A DNA stretch of 64,000 bases from Pirellula staleyi DSM 6068 (GCF_000025185.1 NC_013720.1:3596001-3660000); one strand, 5' to 3'; shown: positions 34,274-44,805, counted from the first letter of the stretch. Program-made: numbers and translations. Notes: generated by a model from the sequence alone, not told the origin.

Positions 34274-35140
34274 CTAGCCGAAACTGCCGGTGAGATATTT
34301 TTCCGTCAGCGGATTTTTGGGCGTTTGGAATATCTGCGACGTGTGACCACGTTCGATCATTTGCCCGAGGTACATGAAACTGGTGAAGTCGGCACAGCGG
34401 GCCGCTTGTTCCATGTTGTGCGTGACGATCAAGATCGTCACTTTGTGTTTGAGCGCGAACATCATGTCTTCGATGCGTGATGTCGCAATCGGATCGAGTG
34501 CCGAGGTCGGTTCGTCGAGCAAAAGTAGTTCAGGATCAGTTGCCAGCGCTCGAGCGACGCACAATCGCTGCTGCTGACCACCTGAAAGTTTGAACGCCGA
34601 ATGATGCAGTCGGTCTTTCACTTCGTCCCACAAGGCGGCTGAACGGAGAGCAAACTCGACCCGTTCATTAAGCACCGAACGGTTATTGATAAATCGCAGC
34701 CGCAAGCCATAGGCCACGTTCTCGTAGATCGACTTCGGAAACGGATTCGGTTTTTGAAAAACCATGCCGGTGCGGAGACGCATCTCCATCGGGTCGACAT
34801 CGGGGCTGAGGATGTTGATGGGGGCCTGGTCGATGCCGCTTGGTTGCAGCATGATTTCCCCCTCGTAGTGATTTCCTGGGTAAAGATCGTGCATCCGGTT
34901 AAAGCAACGCAGCAGCGTGCTTTTGCCGCATCCTGAAGGTCCGATTAAAGCAGTGATGGTGTGCTGCGGAATGGGCAAGCTCACGCTATGGAGCACCTGC
35001 TTGGTGCCGTAGAAGAAACTGACGTTCTTCACTTCGGCCTTGAGCTTGCTGGCGTCGATCAAACGCGGATCGCCACGCCCGGGAAAGTCGTTCGACTCAG
35101 CCGGCGGAGTGGATACTGGTTTGGTGGGAACGTTGCTCAT
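34274..35140 (-). CDS. pstB: Phosphate ABC transporter ATP-binding protein PstB
   Basis: About 288 residues from the ATG at 35140; a TTG directly before it is in frame. All ABC ATPase motifs are present: Walker [10 protein letters not shown] (about 67-75), Q-loop region [17 protein letters not shown], signature LSGGQQQR, Walker [14 protein letters not shown] and the switch His in [16 protein letters not shown]. The motif KPNPFPKSI and the ending [14 protein letters not shown]...[10 protein letters not shown] are typical of PstB. The first 30 residues are a non-conserved Pro-rich extension. It powers phosphate import through PstC and PstA at the cytoplasmic membrane. Last gene of pstSCAB; no phoU follows. 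Confidence 0.97.
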   Translation of the reverse strand: MSNVPTKPVSTPPAESNDFPGRGDPRLIDASKLKAEVKNVSFFYGTKQVLHSVSLPIPQHTITALIGPSGCGKSTLLRCFNRMHDLYPGNHYEGEIMLQPSGIDQAPINILSPDVDPMEMRLRTGMVFQKPNPFPKSIYENVAYGLRLRFINNRSVLNERVEFALRSAALWDEVKDRLHHSAFKLSGGQQQRLCVARALATDPELLLLDEPTSALDPIATSRIEDMMFALKHKVTILIVTHNMEQAARCADFTSFMYLGQMIERGHTSQIFQTPKNPLTEKYLTGSFG

Positions 35141-35183
35141 CAATCAAACTCGCAGCAAGAGCGCGAAACCGCAGGAAAAGATC

Positions 35184-36140
35184 TTACCACTTAATCTTGC
35201 GCCGCATCTGATAGCGAACATAGATCGCGATGGCATTCATGCTGAGCGTAAAAAAGATCAGCACCAGTCCTGTAGCAGCGGCTCGTGCATGGAAATCGGC
35301 GGTGGGACGCGACACCCAGTTGAACATCTGAATCGGCATCACGGTGAAGCCCGAAAACAGCCACTTGAAGCTGATGAAAGGTAATTCAGAGGTGATGGGA
35401 GAGGGGGGGATAAACGCGACGTACGAGAGTGCGCCGATGGTGATCAGCGGCGCGGTTTCACCGAGGGCTCGCGACATGGCGATGATCGTACCGGTTGCAA
35501 TACCACCGATCGAATAAGGAATGAGGTGGTAGCGAATCACTTGCCACTTCGTTGCGCCAGCAGCGTAGGCAGCTTCGCGAATCGCAGCCGGAATAGCACG
35601 GATCGCTTCACGTGTCGAAACAATCACGATGGGCAAGACGAGTGTCGCCAGCGTGAGCCCACCGACAAGAATGCAGCGCCCCAGATTGAACTGATAAACC
35701 AAAATTCCGAGTGCCATTAAGCCATAAATAATCGAAGGAACGCCCGCGAGATTCGAGATGTTGATTTCAATCAGGGTGGTGATGAAATTCTTCGGGGCAT
35801 ATTCTTCGAGATAAACGGCAGCTGCAATTCCGAGCGGAACAGCCGTGACGAGTGTCACCACAATAATGGCGAACGATCCCACGCTGGCCGAAAGAATGCC
35901 AGCACGCTCTGCTTTTCGCGAGGGAAAGTTGCGCAGAAAATCGAGGTTCAGGCTCGAGTAGCCGTCGTGAATCAAATCGCCCAGCAAGAAGATCAGCGTC
36001 AGAATCCCAACCAGCGTGCAAGCGATGCCGATCGCAACAAACCAATTGTCTTGCTGTTTGCGAAAGTTGATGATTCGCGATGCATCGAAGGTCAGCGGAG
36101 GCTGAACGTTCGTTTTTTTTTCGGAGTGGAGCGTATCCAT
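35184..36140 (-). CDS. pstA: Phosphate ABC transporter permease PstA
   Basis: About 318 residues with six membrane helices, the first at about 36-58. Typical permease parts are GILSASVGSFAIIVVTLVTA, AVYLEEYAPKN, EINISNLAGVPSIIYGLMAL and the coupling-helix region STREAIRAIPAAIREAAYAA followed by GATKWQVIRYHL. With PstC it forms the inner-membrane phosphate channel. It is separated from pstC by about 113 bases and from pstB by 43, so the four genes are spaced somewhat loosely for one operon but share strand and order. An ATG at 36140 is the only good start. Confidence 0.96.
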   Translation of the reverse strand: MDTLHSEKKTNVQPPLTFDASRIINFRKQQDNWFVAIGIACTLVGILTLIFLLGDLIHDGYSSLNLDFLRNFPSRKAERAGILSASVGSFAIIVVTLVTAVPLGIAAAVYLEEYAPKNFITTLIEINISNLAGVPSIIYGLMALGILVYQFNLGRCILVGGLTLATLVLPIVIVSTREAIRAIPAAIREAAYAAGATKWQVIRYHLIPYSIGGIATGTIIAMSRALGETAPLITIGALSYVAFIPPSPITSELPFISFKWLFSGFTVMPIQMFNWVSRPTADFHARAAATGLVLIFFTLSMNAIAIYVRYQMRRKIKW

Positions 36141-36253
36141 AGCAAAGCGATGGGAGAGCGAGTTGAGGGGGCAGTGTGCTACTGCTGCAAAAGTGACGCT
36201 GCGAAATTGAGTAGGTGAGTCGAGTGAACCAAACAGTTTAGGTCGAGTGATAT

Positions 36254-37219
36254 TTAGTAAGCTTGGTGGTAACGACGACGCAGAACATAGCCTGCGATAT
36301 TGAACATCAGAGTCATGCTGAAGAGGACTAGGCCCGCCGCGAAAATCGATTGATAGCCAGCACTTCCGTGGGGAAGATCGCCGAGGCTCACTTGCACGAT
36401 GAACGCGGTAATGGTGGCCGCTTGTTCGGTGGGGTTGAGCGTAAGTTTCGGCTGCATGCCAGCAGCGACGGCAACGATCATCGTCTCGCCGATCGCCCGT
36501 GAGATGCCGAGGATGTACGCGGCGCCAATTCCCGAAAGAGCCGAGGGAATCACTACATTGATCGCCGTGGTGATGCGATTGCCACCCAGGGCATAGGAGC
36601 CTTCTCGCAGCAGCATCGGCACACTGCGCATGGCATCTTCACTGAGCGAACTCACGTAGGGGATGATCATGATTCCCATCACGATTCCCGCGCTCAGCAT
36701 GCTGAAGGTCGAGAGTTCAATCCCGACGAAGCTACACAAGTACTGCAGCACTGGAGCAACAAAGTTGAGCGCAAAATAGCCGTAGACCACAGTCGGCACG
36801 GCGCTCAGCAGTTCTAGTGTCGGCTTGATCGTTTCCCGCACCACGAACGGCGCGAACTCGCTGAGATAGACCGCCGCAATCGTGCCGATCGGCAGTGCCA
36901 CTGCGAGTGCCACCGCTGTCGTCACCAAGGTTCCCGACACAAGGGGCAGAATGCCGTACTTGGGGTTGGCGAATTGCGGAGTCCAGGTTGTGCCGGTGAG
37001 AAATTCAATGACCGATACGTCGCGAAAGAAGGCGATCGACTCGTAGATCAAAACGCCGACAATCCCCGCCGTGATCAAAACCGACGAACTGGCCGCCAGG
37101 AAAAGCACGATCGAGATCACCATCTCTTTCGCTTCGCGGATACGTCGTTTGGTTTTGTCCAGCTTCTGACGGGTCCGTAGGCGTTTGACCTGCGGTCGTG
37201 CGGATGCAGTTTCGGCCAA
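36254..37219 (-). CDS. pstC: Phosphate ABC transporter permease PstC
   Basis: About 321 residues. The start is a TTG at 37219 with a GAGGGGG run about nine bases upstream; the first in-frame ATG (residue 33) would leave no N-terminal region before the first helix, so TTG is preferred. A strongly basic N-terminus (residues 10-30) precedes the first membrane helix (about 33-60). Family segments are GILPLVSGTLVTTAVALAVA, AVYLSEFAPF, LELLSAVPTVVYGYFAL, and the coupling helix MRSVPMLLREGSYALGGNR. It pairs with PstA. It starts about 140 bases after the pstS stop. Confidence 0.95.
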   Translation of the reverse strand: MAETASARPQVKRLRTRQKLDKTKRRIREAKEMVISIVLFLAASSSVLITAGIVGVLIYESIAFFRDVSVIEFLTGTTWTPQFANPKYGILPLVSGTLVTTAVALAVALPIGTIAAVYLSEFAPFVVRETIKPTLELLSAVPTVVYGYFALNFVAPVLQYLCSFVGIELSTFSMLSAGIVMGIMIIPYVSSLSEDAMRSVPMLLREGSYALGGNRITTAINVVIPSALSGIGAAYILGISRAIGETMIVAVAAGMQPKLTLNPTEQAATITAFIVQVSLGDLPHGSAGYQSIFAAGLVLFSMTLMFNIAGYVLRRRYHQAY

Positions 37220-37360
37220 TTTCCATCCCCCTCATAAGCAACGGAAGCGAGAGTCACCAAAACTGCTGTTCTGGCGACACTCGCTTAGTTGTTGGTCAGA
37301 CTCGAGCGCCAGCAGAAACGATGAAACGTTCCTGGTGATGACGTCGTGCTGAGGTGTTCT

Positions 37361-38419
37361 TTACTTAGGCTCGCGAGCGAGCAGTTCTTCGATTTTCAAT
37401 CCCACTTCGGGCACACCACCGAAACCCGAACCGGTTTTCAGAGCAGCAAAGCGATCCTTTGCCATCGTGTATGCGGCGTCAGGAAGTGGCATGTATTTCA
37501 CTTCTTGCGAGAGCTCAGCCACGTTGTCGAGGTAGAACTCGACGAACTTCTTCACTTCAGGACGCTCGGCTGCTTTTTTGCTCACGTAGATAAACAGTGG
37601 GCGAGAAAGTGGATTGTAAGTGCCACCTACCACTGTCTCGAGGCTTGGTTCAATCGCGCCGAGTTCATCGTCCGACTTCCAGTCGATCTTCAGAGCCTTC
37701 ATTTTGTCTTTGTTGGGTTCGTAGTAGGCGAAGGGGATGAAGCCCATCGAGTACTTTTCGCCGACGATCCCTTGGACGAGCGTGTTGTCATCTTCGCTCG
37801 GAATAAAGTCGCTGCGGCACGACTTGGCTTTGCCGTTCACTGCTTCGGTGAAGTAGTCGAACGTTCCCGAGTCGGTGCCAGCTCCGTAAAGAACCAGTTT
37901 CTCATCGGGCCATTCAGGACGGATTTGATTCCATTTGGTGATCTTACCTTCAGCCGAAGGTTCCCAAATCTTCTTGAGCTCGTCGATCGTGATGTTTTCG
38001 ACCCAGTCGTTGGCTGGATTGACGGCGACCGTGAGAGCGTCGAAGCAGACCGGAATTTCGATGAATTCGATGCCGTTTTCTTTGCAGGCAGCGATTTCTT
38101 CGGCCAGGATGGGGCGCGATGCGTCAGCGACGTCGATTTCGCCACGGATGAACTTCTTGAAGCCGCCACCCGTTCCCGAGATCCCCACGGTCACTTGCAC
38201 GTCCGAGCTCACTTGGCTGTTGAACTCTTCAGCGACAGCTTCGGTCACAGGGAAAACGGTGCTCGAACCATCGATAGCGACGGCTCCGGTCAGTTTGGTT
38301 GCTTCGCCGCTCCCGGTTTCCCCGTTTGGGGATGGCTTGGGCGTTTCGCCACCACCGCATCCGACGACAGCCGCGACGATGACCCCGGCAAAGAGTCCTT
38401 TCCAAGAAATCCAACTCAT
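37361..38419 (-). CDS. pstS: Phosphate-binding lipoprotein PstS
   Basis: About 352 residues. The ATG at 38419 is chosen over the frame start at 38458 because it begins a lipoprotein signal with lipobox VVGC (Cys 21). A short Gly/Pro/Ser linker leads into the PstS domain: [20 protein letters not shown], where the GSST loop contacts phosphate, then [20 protein letters not shown] with the second binding segment, then ADASRPI. The later part has [19 protein letters not shown], also a family signature. It captures phosphate at the outer face of the cytoplasmic membrane and hands it to PstC/PstA. First gene of pstSCAB, so the region upstream should carry the phosphate-starvation promoter. Confidence 0.96.
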   Translation of the reverse strand: MSWISWKGLFAGVIVAAVVGCGGGETPKPSPNGETGSGEATKLTGAVAIDGSSTVFPVTEAVAEEFNSQVSSDVQVTVGISGTGGGFKKFIRGEIDVADASRPILAEEIAACKENGIEFIEIPVCFDALTVAVNPANDWVENITIDELKKIWEPSAEGKITKWNQIRPEWPDEKLVLYGAGTDSGTFDYFTEAVNGKAKSCRSDFIPSEDDNTLVQGIVGEKYSMGFIPFAYYEPNKDKMKALKIDWKSDDELGAIEPSLETVVGGTYNPLSRPLFIYVSKKAAERPEVKKFVEFYLDNVAELSQEVKYMPLPDAAYTMAKDRFAALKTGSGFGGVPEVGLKIEELLAREPK

Positions 38420-38856
38420 CTGAACCACCCCGTTGCTAGATATCCAAAGTTTGTCCACTCAATGAGCAGCACGCTACCAGTCGATTGTTAAGAGTGTGTG
38501 AAGAAATGAGGAATGTCGGACCGCCGGAGGTAGCGAGTTCAGTGGCGTCGATGATTCCCTTGCGACAACTTGGCTCAATGCCCGGTACGCATCAGTAAGT
38601 GCATTTCAAATAATATCTAAGGACTACGTACTTCCCTTGGACCAGTGTAGCTAATAGAGGTTAATTTCACGCTGCACTTGGCCCAAGGTAGGTTGCGGTG
38701 CGGCGAGAAAACCGTCTAAAATTCTCACCTGATGGGGCGGTTTTTGGAGCGGCCATTCGCCTCTCGAAGAATGTGCCAGCAGCGGGCCGTTTTGGAAAGG
38801 TGGGGGACGCTAGCAGCGGAGTCGGGCGGCTAGTTATGCAGGCCGCCAGCGTGAGG
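38420..38856 (-). promoter_or_regulatory. 437-base region upstream of pstS
   Basis: No supported gene. On the minus strand TATTAT (38610-38615) is a plausible -10 without a matching -35, as is usual for activator-dependent promoters such as PhoB-controlled ones. I could not find direct repeats that match a known Pho box. The transcript would have a leader of nearly 190 bases. The part nearer to 38856 is the tail region of the thioesterase gene and shows nothing clear. Confidence 0.3.
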
Positions 38857-39270
38857 TTAAGCCTCTGTGCTGGACTTTGGAGTAGCGTCCCCTTGAAGCC
38901 ACTTGGGAAGGCGGGTGACACGCCCTTGGCGATCGACGCAGGCGACGGTCGAACTCCCTTCGGCCAGGAGTTTCTCACCACAAAAGACTTCGTACTTGTG
39001 CTCGATCCGGGCACCTTTGGCCCGCATTGCTGTCGTTCGAAGACGGATGATATCGTCGAAAACCGCTGGCCAGTAATACTTTACGTTCATCTCAGCGACT
39101 ACCAGGAGGAGCCCAGCATCTTCCAGTTCGCGGTAGCTGTAGCCGATCGAACGGAGCAGCTCGACTCGGCCTGTTTCGAACCAGCTGGGGTAGTTGGCGT
39201 GGTGCACCCGTCCTTGGCCATCAGTTTCCTGATAGCGGACGCGAAATTCGATCTCATGAAAGAGTGTCAT
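38857..39270 (-). CDS. Hotdog-fold acyl-CoA thioesterase (YbgC/4-hydroxybenzoyl-CoA type)
   Basis: About 137 residues, typical for the family. The N-terminal motif VRYQETDGQGRVHHANYPSW corresponds to the YxxTDxxGxVxHxxY signature of YbgC and 4-hydroxybenzoyl-CoA thioesterases, in which the Asp is catalytic. It is followed by the central helix WFETGRVELLRSIGYSY and strands such as MNVKYYWPAVFDDIIRLRT. In Proteobacteria YbgC belongs to the tol-pal operon; here it stands beside ftsK, well away from the ExbBD cluster. The substrate cannot be told from the sequence. The gene ends about 440 bases before pstS. Confidence 0.93.
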   Translation of the reverse strand: MTLFHEIEFRVRYQETDGQGRVHHANYPSWFETGRVELLRSIGYSYRELEDAGLLLVVAEMNVKYYWPAVFDDIIRLRTTAMRAKGARIEHKYEVFCGEKLLAEGSSTVACVDRQGRVTRLPKWLQGDATPKSSTEA

Positions 39271-39339
39271 GCCGCGAATTGTACGAAGCTGATCGAGAAG
39301 TTCCAGATTGGATAGCTCCGTCGACCACGCAACCAGCGA

Positions 39340-41970
39340 CTAAGCTGTCGCGGCTTCGTAGTCTTCGCCGTCGCCGGACGATTCTTCGTCCTCTTGCTCG
39401 GCATCCTCTTCGGAGTCGAGTTCAGCCGACGCTTCTTCTGCTTCTTCTTCGGGCCAAGGTTCGGGGGTGATGCGATTGCTTCGTTTAGCCGGAGCGCTCT
39501 TGGCTGGTTTGGGGGGAGGAGCAGCTTCTGCTTCGCCAGCCTGCATCTGTTCCCACTGGTCCATCGTGAGCATCACTTCGCGAGCTTGTGAGCCGGCGTA
39601 CTGACCGACAATTCCATCCTCGGCCATGAAGTCGATCAGTCGCGCGGCTCGGCCATAGCCGATCCCTAGGGCACGTTGCAGGAGCGAAACACTTCCGCGC
39701 CCTTCGCGAATCACCACTTCGATCGCTGAGGTGTAAAGTTCGTCGCGCTCCTTCAGCGGTCCTGCTTTCCCATCGCCAGCAGGTGTTGCCACCTTCATGT
39801 TCACCAGTTCGCCGACGAAGTTCTGCTCGCCGGTGCTCACGAAATCGACCACTTGGTTGATCTCTTCGTCGCTCAGGTAGGTACCTTGGCCGCGGAGCAG
39901 CGTACTGGTGCCTGGCCAGAGGAAGAGCATGTCGCCGTTACCGAGCAGTTTGTCGGCACCCATTTCGTCGAGCACCACGCGGCTGTCGGTGCGGCTCGCC
40001 ACTTGGAACGCAATACGGGCGGGCAAGTTCGATTTGATCAGACCGGTGATCACATCGACCGTTGGTTTTTGCGTCGCGAGAATCAAGTGAATACCGACCG
40101 CTCGCGACTTTTGTGCGAGACGAATGATATGCTGCTCGACCTCTTTACCGGAGGTCATCATCAGGTCGGCCATTTCGTCGGCAACGATCACGATGAACGG
40201 CAATTGACGTGGAATGCTGTTGCGTTCGTCGTCGTTTTCAGGCTCCAGCCGATCCATCAACTCTTCTTCACCGAGTTGGTTATAGCTGCTGATGTGCCGC
40301 ACCCCTGCGCGGGCCAGCAGGGCATATCGCTCTTCCATTTTCTCGACCGCCCAGGCCAGAATCGCCTCGGCTTTGCGCATGTCGGTCACCACCGGATGCA
40401 TCAAGTGCGGCAGCCGAGCGTAGCCCGAAAGTTCGACCATTTTGGGATCGATCATCAGCATCCGGACTTCGTCGGGACGGCGCGTCATCAAGATCGACGA
40501 GATAATGGCGTTAAGGCAAACGCTCTTACCGGTACCGGTTCGACCAGCAATCAAAAGGTGCGGCAGAGCCGACAAATCGGCCACCAGCGGATTGCCCGAA
40601 ACGTCTTTGCCGAGGAAGAGCGGAATCCGCATCTTCTTGATTTTGGCAGCCGATTCTTCGATCACTTCACGCAGACGCACCGTTTGTCGCTGTTCGTTCG
40701 GAACTTCAATACCGACGGTGTTCTTACCGGGAATCGGTGCGACAATACGAACGCTCGGCACACGCAGTGCGATTGCCAAATCGTCGGCAAGGCTCGTGAT
40801 TTTCGAGAGCCGCAAACCGGCTTCCAGTTCGACTTCATACTGCGCGATCACGGGTCCCGTTTCGATCTCGACCACCTTCACGGTGAAACCGAAATCGGCG
40901 AATGTCTTCTCAAGAATCTTGGCCTTGCGACGTACTTCAGTCGCTTGCGAATCGAAGTCGATATCTTCGCTTGGCAAGAGAAGCTCGATCGAAGGGAGCT
41001 GATAGTCCTCGGGATCGCCCGGGATGTTCGTTTCGTTCAGCTTGGCAAGCAACTGATCGCGCTGCGTCGCGGCGGCGTCGCGTTTGCGATCGTTGGGGTT
41101 CTTCACGCGCAGCGACGACTCGTCCTCGGCCGACTTCTTGACAGCCGGCGCGCTGGCTGCGGCAGCTTTCGCTGCTGGTTGCATGGCGATAGTTGCTGGT
41201 GATTCTTCTTCGCTCTCTTCAAATTCATCTTCTTCGACCACCGGCGCGGGGGCTGGTTTCAGCACTTGCTTACCACGCACCTTGATGCCGAGTTCGCCAG
41301 TCGGAACCTCCGCTGGCAGGGCTGGATCTTCGAGGTCGGTCTTTGTGGGAGCGATCGAGCGGGGCCATTGCTCGCGCAGTTTCCCCAAGGCAAAAAACGC
41401 GTAGTTCAAGGCGAACAGGCACGCTTTGATCAAGGCGTAGTCGGTCGAAAGAAGGAGCCCACTGATGATGGTGGTGGTGGCGAGAATCATCCCGCCGATC
41501 GTGGCGAAATGCTTCTCGGTGGCCAAGCGACCAAGGGCACCGAGGTATCCACCGGGGCCGATCGCGGGGCCAGCGCCGGGCGCATCGATGGCGAGCGTCA
41601 GCAGTGTGCAGAGCCCTGCGAGTGAGAGGAGCCATCCGCAGGTCCGTAGCCAAACGAGGTCGATCGCGCGGCGACCGAGCAGCAGCATATCGAGCACGGC
41701 AAGCGAGAAGAGTGCGTAGTAGGTGCCGAGTCCCAGCCAGCTGAAAAGCATGTCAGCGGCCAAGGCTCCCCAGTTGCCGCACGCATTGTGAACTTCATCA
41801 CGCTGAGGAAAGACGAGCGGGTCGTGGTGATGAATCAGGCTCAGCGGGAAGCTGAGTTTCTCGATCGGATCTTGAGGATCGTAGGTGGCAATGGCAACCA
41901 CAAGAAACAAAACGACCGCCAAGAGCGCGAGCGCCAGGAGATCGAGTTTCAGGTTGCGCGGTTCAGCCAT
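39340..41970 (-). CDS. ftsK: DNA translocase FtsK/SpoIIIE
   Basis: About 876 residues from the ATG at 41970, which starts MAEPRNLKLDLLALALLAVV; the open frame to 42051 adds a doubtful N-terminus. Four membrane helices lie in the first 215 residues. A charged, Ala-rich linker (about 220-330) leads to the motor: Walker A GRTGTGKSVCLN (about 480-490), Walker B IVIVADEMADLMM (about 590-600), and IRLAQKSRAVGIHLILATQK. The C-terminal winged-helix gamma domain (EVVIREGRGSVSLLQRALGI) reads KOPS-like DNA sequences. The last 60 residues are an unusual acidic tail. FtsK pumps chromosome ends through the closing septum. Planctomycetes of this group lack FtsZ and bud, so this translocase must work without the usual divisome (established for the group, not seen here). 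Confidence 0.95.
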   Translation of the reverse strand: MAEPRNLKLDLLALALLAVVLFLVVAIATYDPQDPIEKLSFPLSLIHHHDPLVFPQRDEVHNACGNWGALAADMLFSWLGLGTYYALFSLAVLDMLLLGRRAIDLVWLRTCGWLLSLAGLCTLLTLAIDAPGAGPAIGPGGYLGALGRLATEKHFATIGGMILATTTIISGLLLSTDYALIKACLFALNYAFFALGKLREQWPRSIAPTKTDLEDPALPAEVPTGELGIKVRGKQVLKPAPAPVVEEDEFEESEEESPATIAMQPAAKAAAASAPAVKKSAEDESSLRVKNPNDRKRDAAATQRDQLLAKLNETNIPGDPEDYQLPSIELLLPSEDIDFDSQATEVRRKAKILEKTFADFGFTVKVVEIETGPVIAQYEVELEAGLRLSKITSLADDLAIALRVPSVRIVAPIPGKNTVGIEVPNEQRQTVRLREVIEESAAKIKKMRIPLFLGKDVSGNPLVADLSALPHLLIAGRTGTGKSVCLNAIISSILMTRRPDEVRMLMIDPKMVELSGYARLPHLMHPVVTDMRKAEAILAWAVEKMEERYALLARAGVRHISSYNQLGEEELMDRLEPENDDERNSIPRQLPFIVIVADEMADLMMTSGKEVEQHIIRLAQKSRAVGIHLILATQKPTVDVITGLIKSNLPARIAFQVASRTDSRVVLDEMGADKLLGNGDMLFLWPGTSTLLRGQGTYLSDEEINQVVDFVSTGEQNFVGELVNMKVATPAGDGKAGPLKERDELYTSAIEVVIREGRGSVSLLQRALGIGYGRAARLIDFMAEDGIVGQYAGSQAREVMLTMDQWEQMQAGEAEAAPPPKPAKSAPAKRSNRITPEPWPEEEAEEASAELDSEEDAEQEDEESSGDGEDYEAATA

Positions 41971-42378
41971 GATCAGCAGTCGCTCCAAGCGGGTGGAGGC
42001 ATATGGCACACGAATTTCGAGCCACAAGCCATGCTGGTGGGTCGATCGCATCCATGCTGATCAAACAATGTTCCTTCCTCTCGTATTCGGCTGCTGTGTG
42101 CTGATGACTTTTGTCGGAAGTTTCCCAGCCGCAGGAGTTGCCCGGTACGAATGACAGCTACAACTGGCAGTGTCGAAAACAGATTCGATAATCAGGGCAA
42201 ACTCTATTCGCAGCTGTCGGAAGTGTACCTCTTGCCGTTCGCAGTTCGGGAAGAAGTCTTGAAAAAATGTTCCAAACTTCATCAGGATTAGGGCCGGCAG
42301 TAGCAGTTGTGGCGGCTGCAGAAGATGTGACGAAGCAAGTCGCTTTTGCTAAGGAAATCTCGCAGCCAAAGCATTCGG
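41971..42378. other. 408-base gap between ftsK and truB
   Basis: A minus-strand frame of 73 codons (42061-42282) has no recognisable product, and the other short frames overlap it without support. I see no strong stem-loop with a T-run and no clear promoter pair. The ftsK promoter is presumably here. Confidence 0.4.
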
Positions 42379-43284
42379 TTAGTCGCCCCCCAGGGGCATC
42401 ACTTTGTGAGGCTTGAGGAGGGCTGATCCGTCGTCGCGATGGGTCAGTTCGCAGATCGCCACCAGCCGATCGCGGCTGTCGATCGCCGCCACCTCGACGG
42501 TTTGAGTGGTGTCGAGACAAAGATCGACTGGCGGAGCAGCGATCCGTTTTCCTTGCTGTAGCGATCGCACCGATTCTTCCGTCAGCAGCACTTGTGGCAG
42601 CTGCTCGGTGGCGGCAAGGAGTGGGAGAAGATGCTCGGTGATTGTCTCGCGCGAGATTGAGTCCATGGTGATGGCGCGCTCGAGTGAAAAGCTGCCGATT
42701 GACGTGCGGATCAGATCGGTCATGACGGCATGCGTTTCGAGCGCACTGGCGATATCGCGCCCGAGAGAGCGGACGTAAGTTCCACTTTCACAATCGATCA
42801 CGAGTTCGAAATCGGGATAGTCAAACCGCGTGAGTTCGAGTCGACGAATCACAATCTCGCGAGGTGCGAGCTCGACGGTTTCGCCCCGGCGAGCGAGGTC
42901 ATAAGCACGCTCCCCTTCGACTTTTAGCGCCGAGTAGGCGGGCGGTTTTTGACTGATTTTCCCAAGAAATCTCGGTAGGACACGGCGCAGATCATCGCGC
43001 GAAACTACTGGGCTTTCGTCGTGGGTGATGCAGCAGCCTGTGATGTCTTCGGTGTCGCTGGAGATCCCGAGCCGAAATTGCCCGACGTAGGTTTTGGGCA
43101 TCTGCTGTACGTATTCGACGAGCCGTGTCCCTGCGCCGATGCCGATCACGAGGACCCCGGTTGCCAAAGGATCGAGCGTACCGGCATGTCCAACCTTGGC
43201 GGGCTTCACGCAGCGCTGCACGCGATTCACCACATCGCGCGAAGTTGGCCCCGCAGGTTTGTTGACGATCAGAATTCCGTCCAT
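42379..43284 (-). CDS. truB: tRNA pseudouridine55 synthase TruB
   Basis: About 301 residues. The start MDGILIVNKPAGPTSRDVVN is typical for TruB. The catalytic motif GHAGTLDPLATGVL carries the nucleophile Asp38. Further family segments are KTYVGQFRLGISSDTEDITG, QKPPAYSALKVEGERAYDLA and CESGTYVRSLGRDIASAL. TruB modifies U55 in the T loop of nearly all tRNAs. The C-terminal 60 residues resemble the PUA-like end of bacterial TruB. It ends the convergent side of the MmgE/PrpD gene's neighbourhood: the next gene upstream stops 12 bases before its start, so the two are probably co-transcribed. Confidence 0.96.
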   Translation of the reverse strand: MDGILIVNKPAGPTSRDVVNRVQRCVKPAKVGHAGTLDPLATGVLVIGIGAGTRLVEYVQQMPKTYVGQFRLGISSDTEDITGCCITHDESPVVSRDDLRRVLPRFLGKISQKPPAYSALKVEGERAYDLARRGETVELAPREIVIRRLELTRFDYPDFELVIDCESGTYVRSLGRDIASALETHAVMTDLIRTSIGSFSLERAITMDSISRETITEHLLPLLAATEQLPQVLLTEESVRSLQQGKRIAAPPVDLCLDTTQTVEVAAIDSRDRLVAICELTHRDDGSALLKPHKVMPLGGD

Positions 43285-43296
43285 CAGCGACGCCGT

Positions 43297-44805
43297 TTAT
43301 GTCAGGAGTTCGAAATCGTAGAGCGAGCGGATTTGGTCGGCTGATTTCGAACCAAGGTTGCTGACTCGCGTCAGCAGGGCATCGACATTGGCTACGCCGA
43401 GGGATGCCAGGCGCCGGAATTTTTCGTCGAGGATTTTACTCAGCTGGGCAGCATCTCCGCGCGCATGACCGTCGGGATAGAGAACCATGCCGCTGCTGAA
43501 ATTCCCGAGCACGTCATGAGTGATTTCGATTGTTGTCGGAATTCCGTCGGGATATTTCGAGTCGTACTCGGGTCCGCCATGCACAAACTCGATGCGCTCC
43601 ATCAAGCTCCGCGTGACTGGGTGATTGAGCACATCGTCGGCGTAGTCGGCAGGCAGGAGCATGAGATCGCTCCAACTGGCTGCTTTCGTTTCGCAAGCCT
43701 TCCGCAGGATCGTGCTGATGATGTAAACCATCGAATGGTCCGCACTTTGGCGCGTTTGCGGATTCCGTTTGTGCGGATCGCCAATGATGCTCCAGGCAGG
43801 CTCGTAGATCGTGATCCGAATGTTGCTGATGGCCGCAGGATCGTCCATCAGCGCGGGATGAGCGGCGAGCAACTGAATCAGGCCGTGAATCGCGCCGGCC
43901 GATTGGTGTTCGTAGAGTCCGAGCTTGAAGTGCATCCCCATGATGGCGAAGTCGTTGCCAGTGGTCGACAGTGGTAGGTCGAACGGACTTTCGCCAGGCT
44001 GTTGAGGCTTTTCGAACAGGCAGAAGATCGCCTGCGGATTGCGAAAGATATCGGCTGGCCCGATAAAGCCACGCATGGCGCGACGGACAGCGGTGACTGC
44101 CATTTCGGCGGTGATTGCTGCCGAAGCTCCTTTGGAATCGCTCAGCTGATGTCCGTGGCGAATGGCGCGGAACGGAACGTGGTGCGCCACGAGTTGTCCG
44201 ATCGCCGATTCGATTTGCTCCGCTGTCGCGCCGACGAGCGCTCCATAGACGGCTGCCGAAGCGATGCCTCCATGCAGCACGTGATCGATCTTGTAGTCCT
44301 TCAGGCCAAACACTTCGGCCAAGCGTCCCCGAATTTCGTCGAGGCAGAGCATCGCGCGCAGTAGCTTGGCACCGTCGAGACCTTTTTGCATCGCGCCGGC
44401 CACACAGACGGGATAGAAGTCGTTGTGACCGAACTCGCCTCGACAGCTTCCCGTACGGGGGTTGTAGCCAAAATTTGTGCCGTTGGAATCGAGTTCGCGA
44501 GCCGCCGAACTGTCGGCCAGCACCGCTTTTTCGGCAGCAACGGTGGACTGTGATCCGAGCACAGGAACCCCCAAGGGGGGCTGCATCGGGTAGTACATCG
44601 CCTCTTGTCGCAGCACTAAGGGGGCATTGGCTTTGATTCCCAAAGCGGCAATGGCACAGCCGATGCTATCGACGAAAAATTGTTCGGTGCGCTTGAGTGG
44701 CTCGGGATCGACTTCCCCGAACGCTCCGGCAAGGAAATCGATGGCATACTTTCCGATGCCGAGGGCCTGATTGGAGTCGCGCGGTAGGAGGAGATACTGG
44801 TTCAT
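43297..44805 (-). CDS. MmgE/PrpD family protein
   Basis: About 502 residues, close to the family size. Recognisable parts are [20 protein letters not shown] and [20 protein letters not shown] at the N-terminus, then [33 protein letters not shown], and in the second half [20 protein letters not shown], matching the conserved RxxADHSxxY region of PrpD. PrpD is a 2-methylcitrate dehydratase; MmgE relatives act on citrate, aconitate-like acids or itaconate-type substrates. No prpB, prpC or other propionate-cycle gene is nearby, so the substrate is open. The start at 44805 is 74 bases from the divergent hemB start; a shared regulatory region is likely. Confidence 0.9.
   Translation of the reverse strand: MNQYLLLPRDSNQALGIGKYAIDFLAGAFGEVDPEPLKRTEQFFVDSIGCAIAALGIKANAPLVLRQEAMYYPMQPPLGVPVLGSQSTVAAEKAVLADSSAARELDSNGTNFGYNPRTGSCRGEFGHNDFYPVCVAGAMQKGLDGAKLLRAMLCLDEIRGRLAEVFGLKDYKIDHVLHGGIASAAVYGALVGATAEQIESAIGQLVAHHVPFRAIRHGHQLSDSKGASAAITAEMAVTAVRRAMRGFIGPADIFRNPQAIFCLFEKPQQPGESPFDLPLSTTGNDFAIMGMHFKLGLYEHQSAGAIHGLIQLLAAHPALMDDPAAISNIRITIYEPAWSIIGDPHKRNPQTRQSADHSMVYIISTILRKACETKAASWSDLMLLPADYADDVLNHPVTRSLMERIEFVHGGPEYDSKYPDGIPTTIEITHDVLGNFSSGMVLYPDGHARGDAAQLSKILDEKFRRLASLGVANVDALLTRVSNLGSKSADQIRSLYDFELLT

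Noticed and set aside
39853-41202. Plus-strand open frame of 449 codons inside ftsK
   Set aside because: Antisense to clear FtsK motor motifs; the product is rich in His, Arg and Gln without pattern.
42061-42282. 73-codon minus-strand frame between ftsK and truB
   Set aside because: No RBS, no signal peptide or domain; composition not protein-like.
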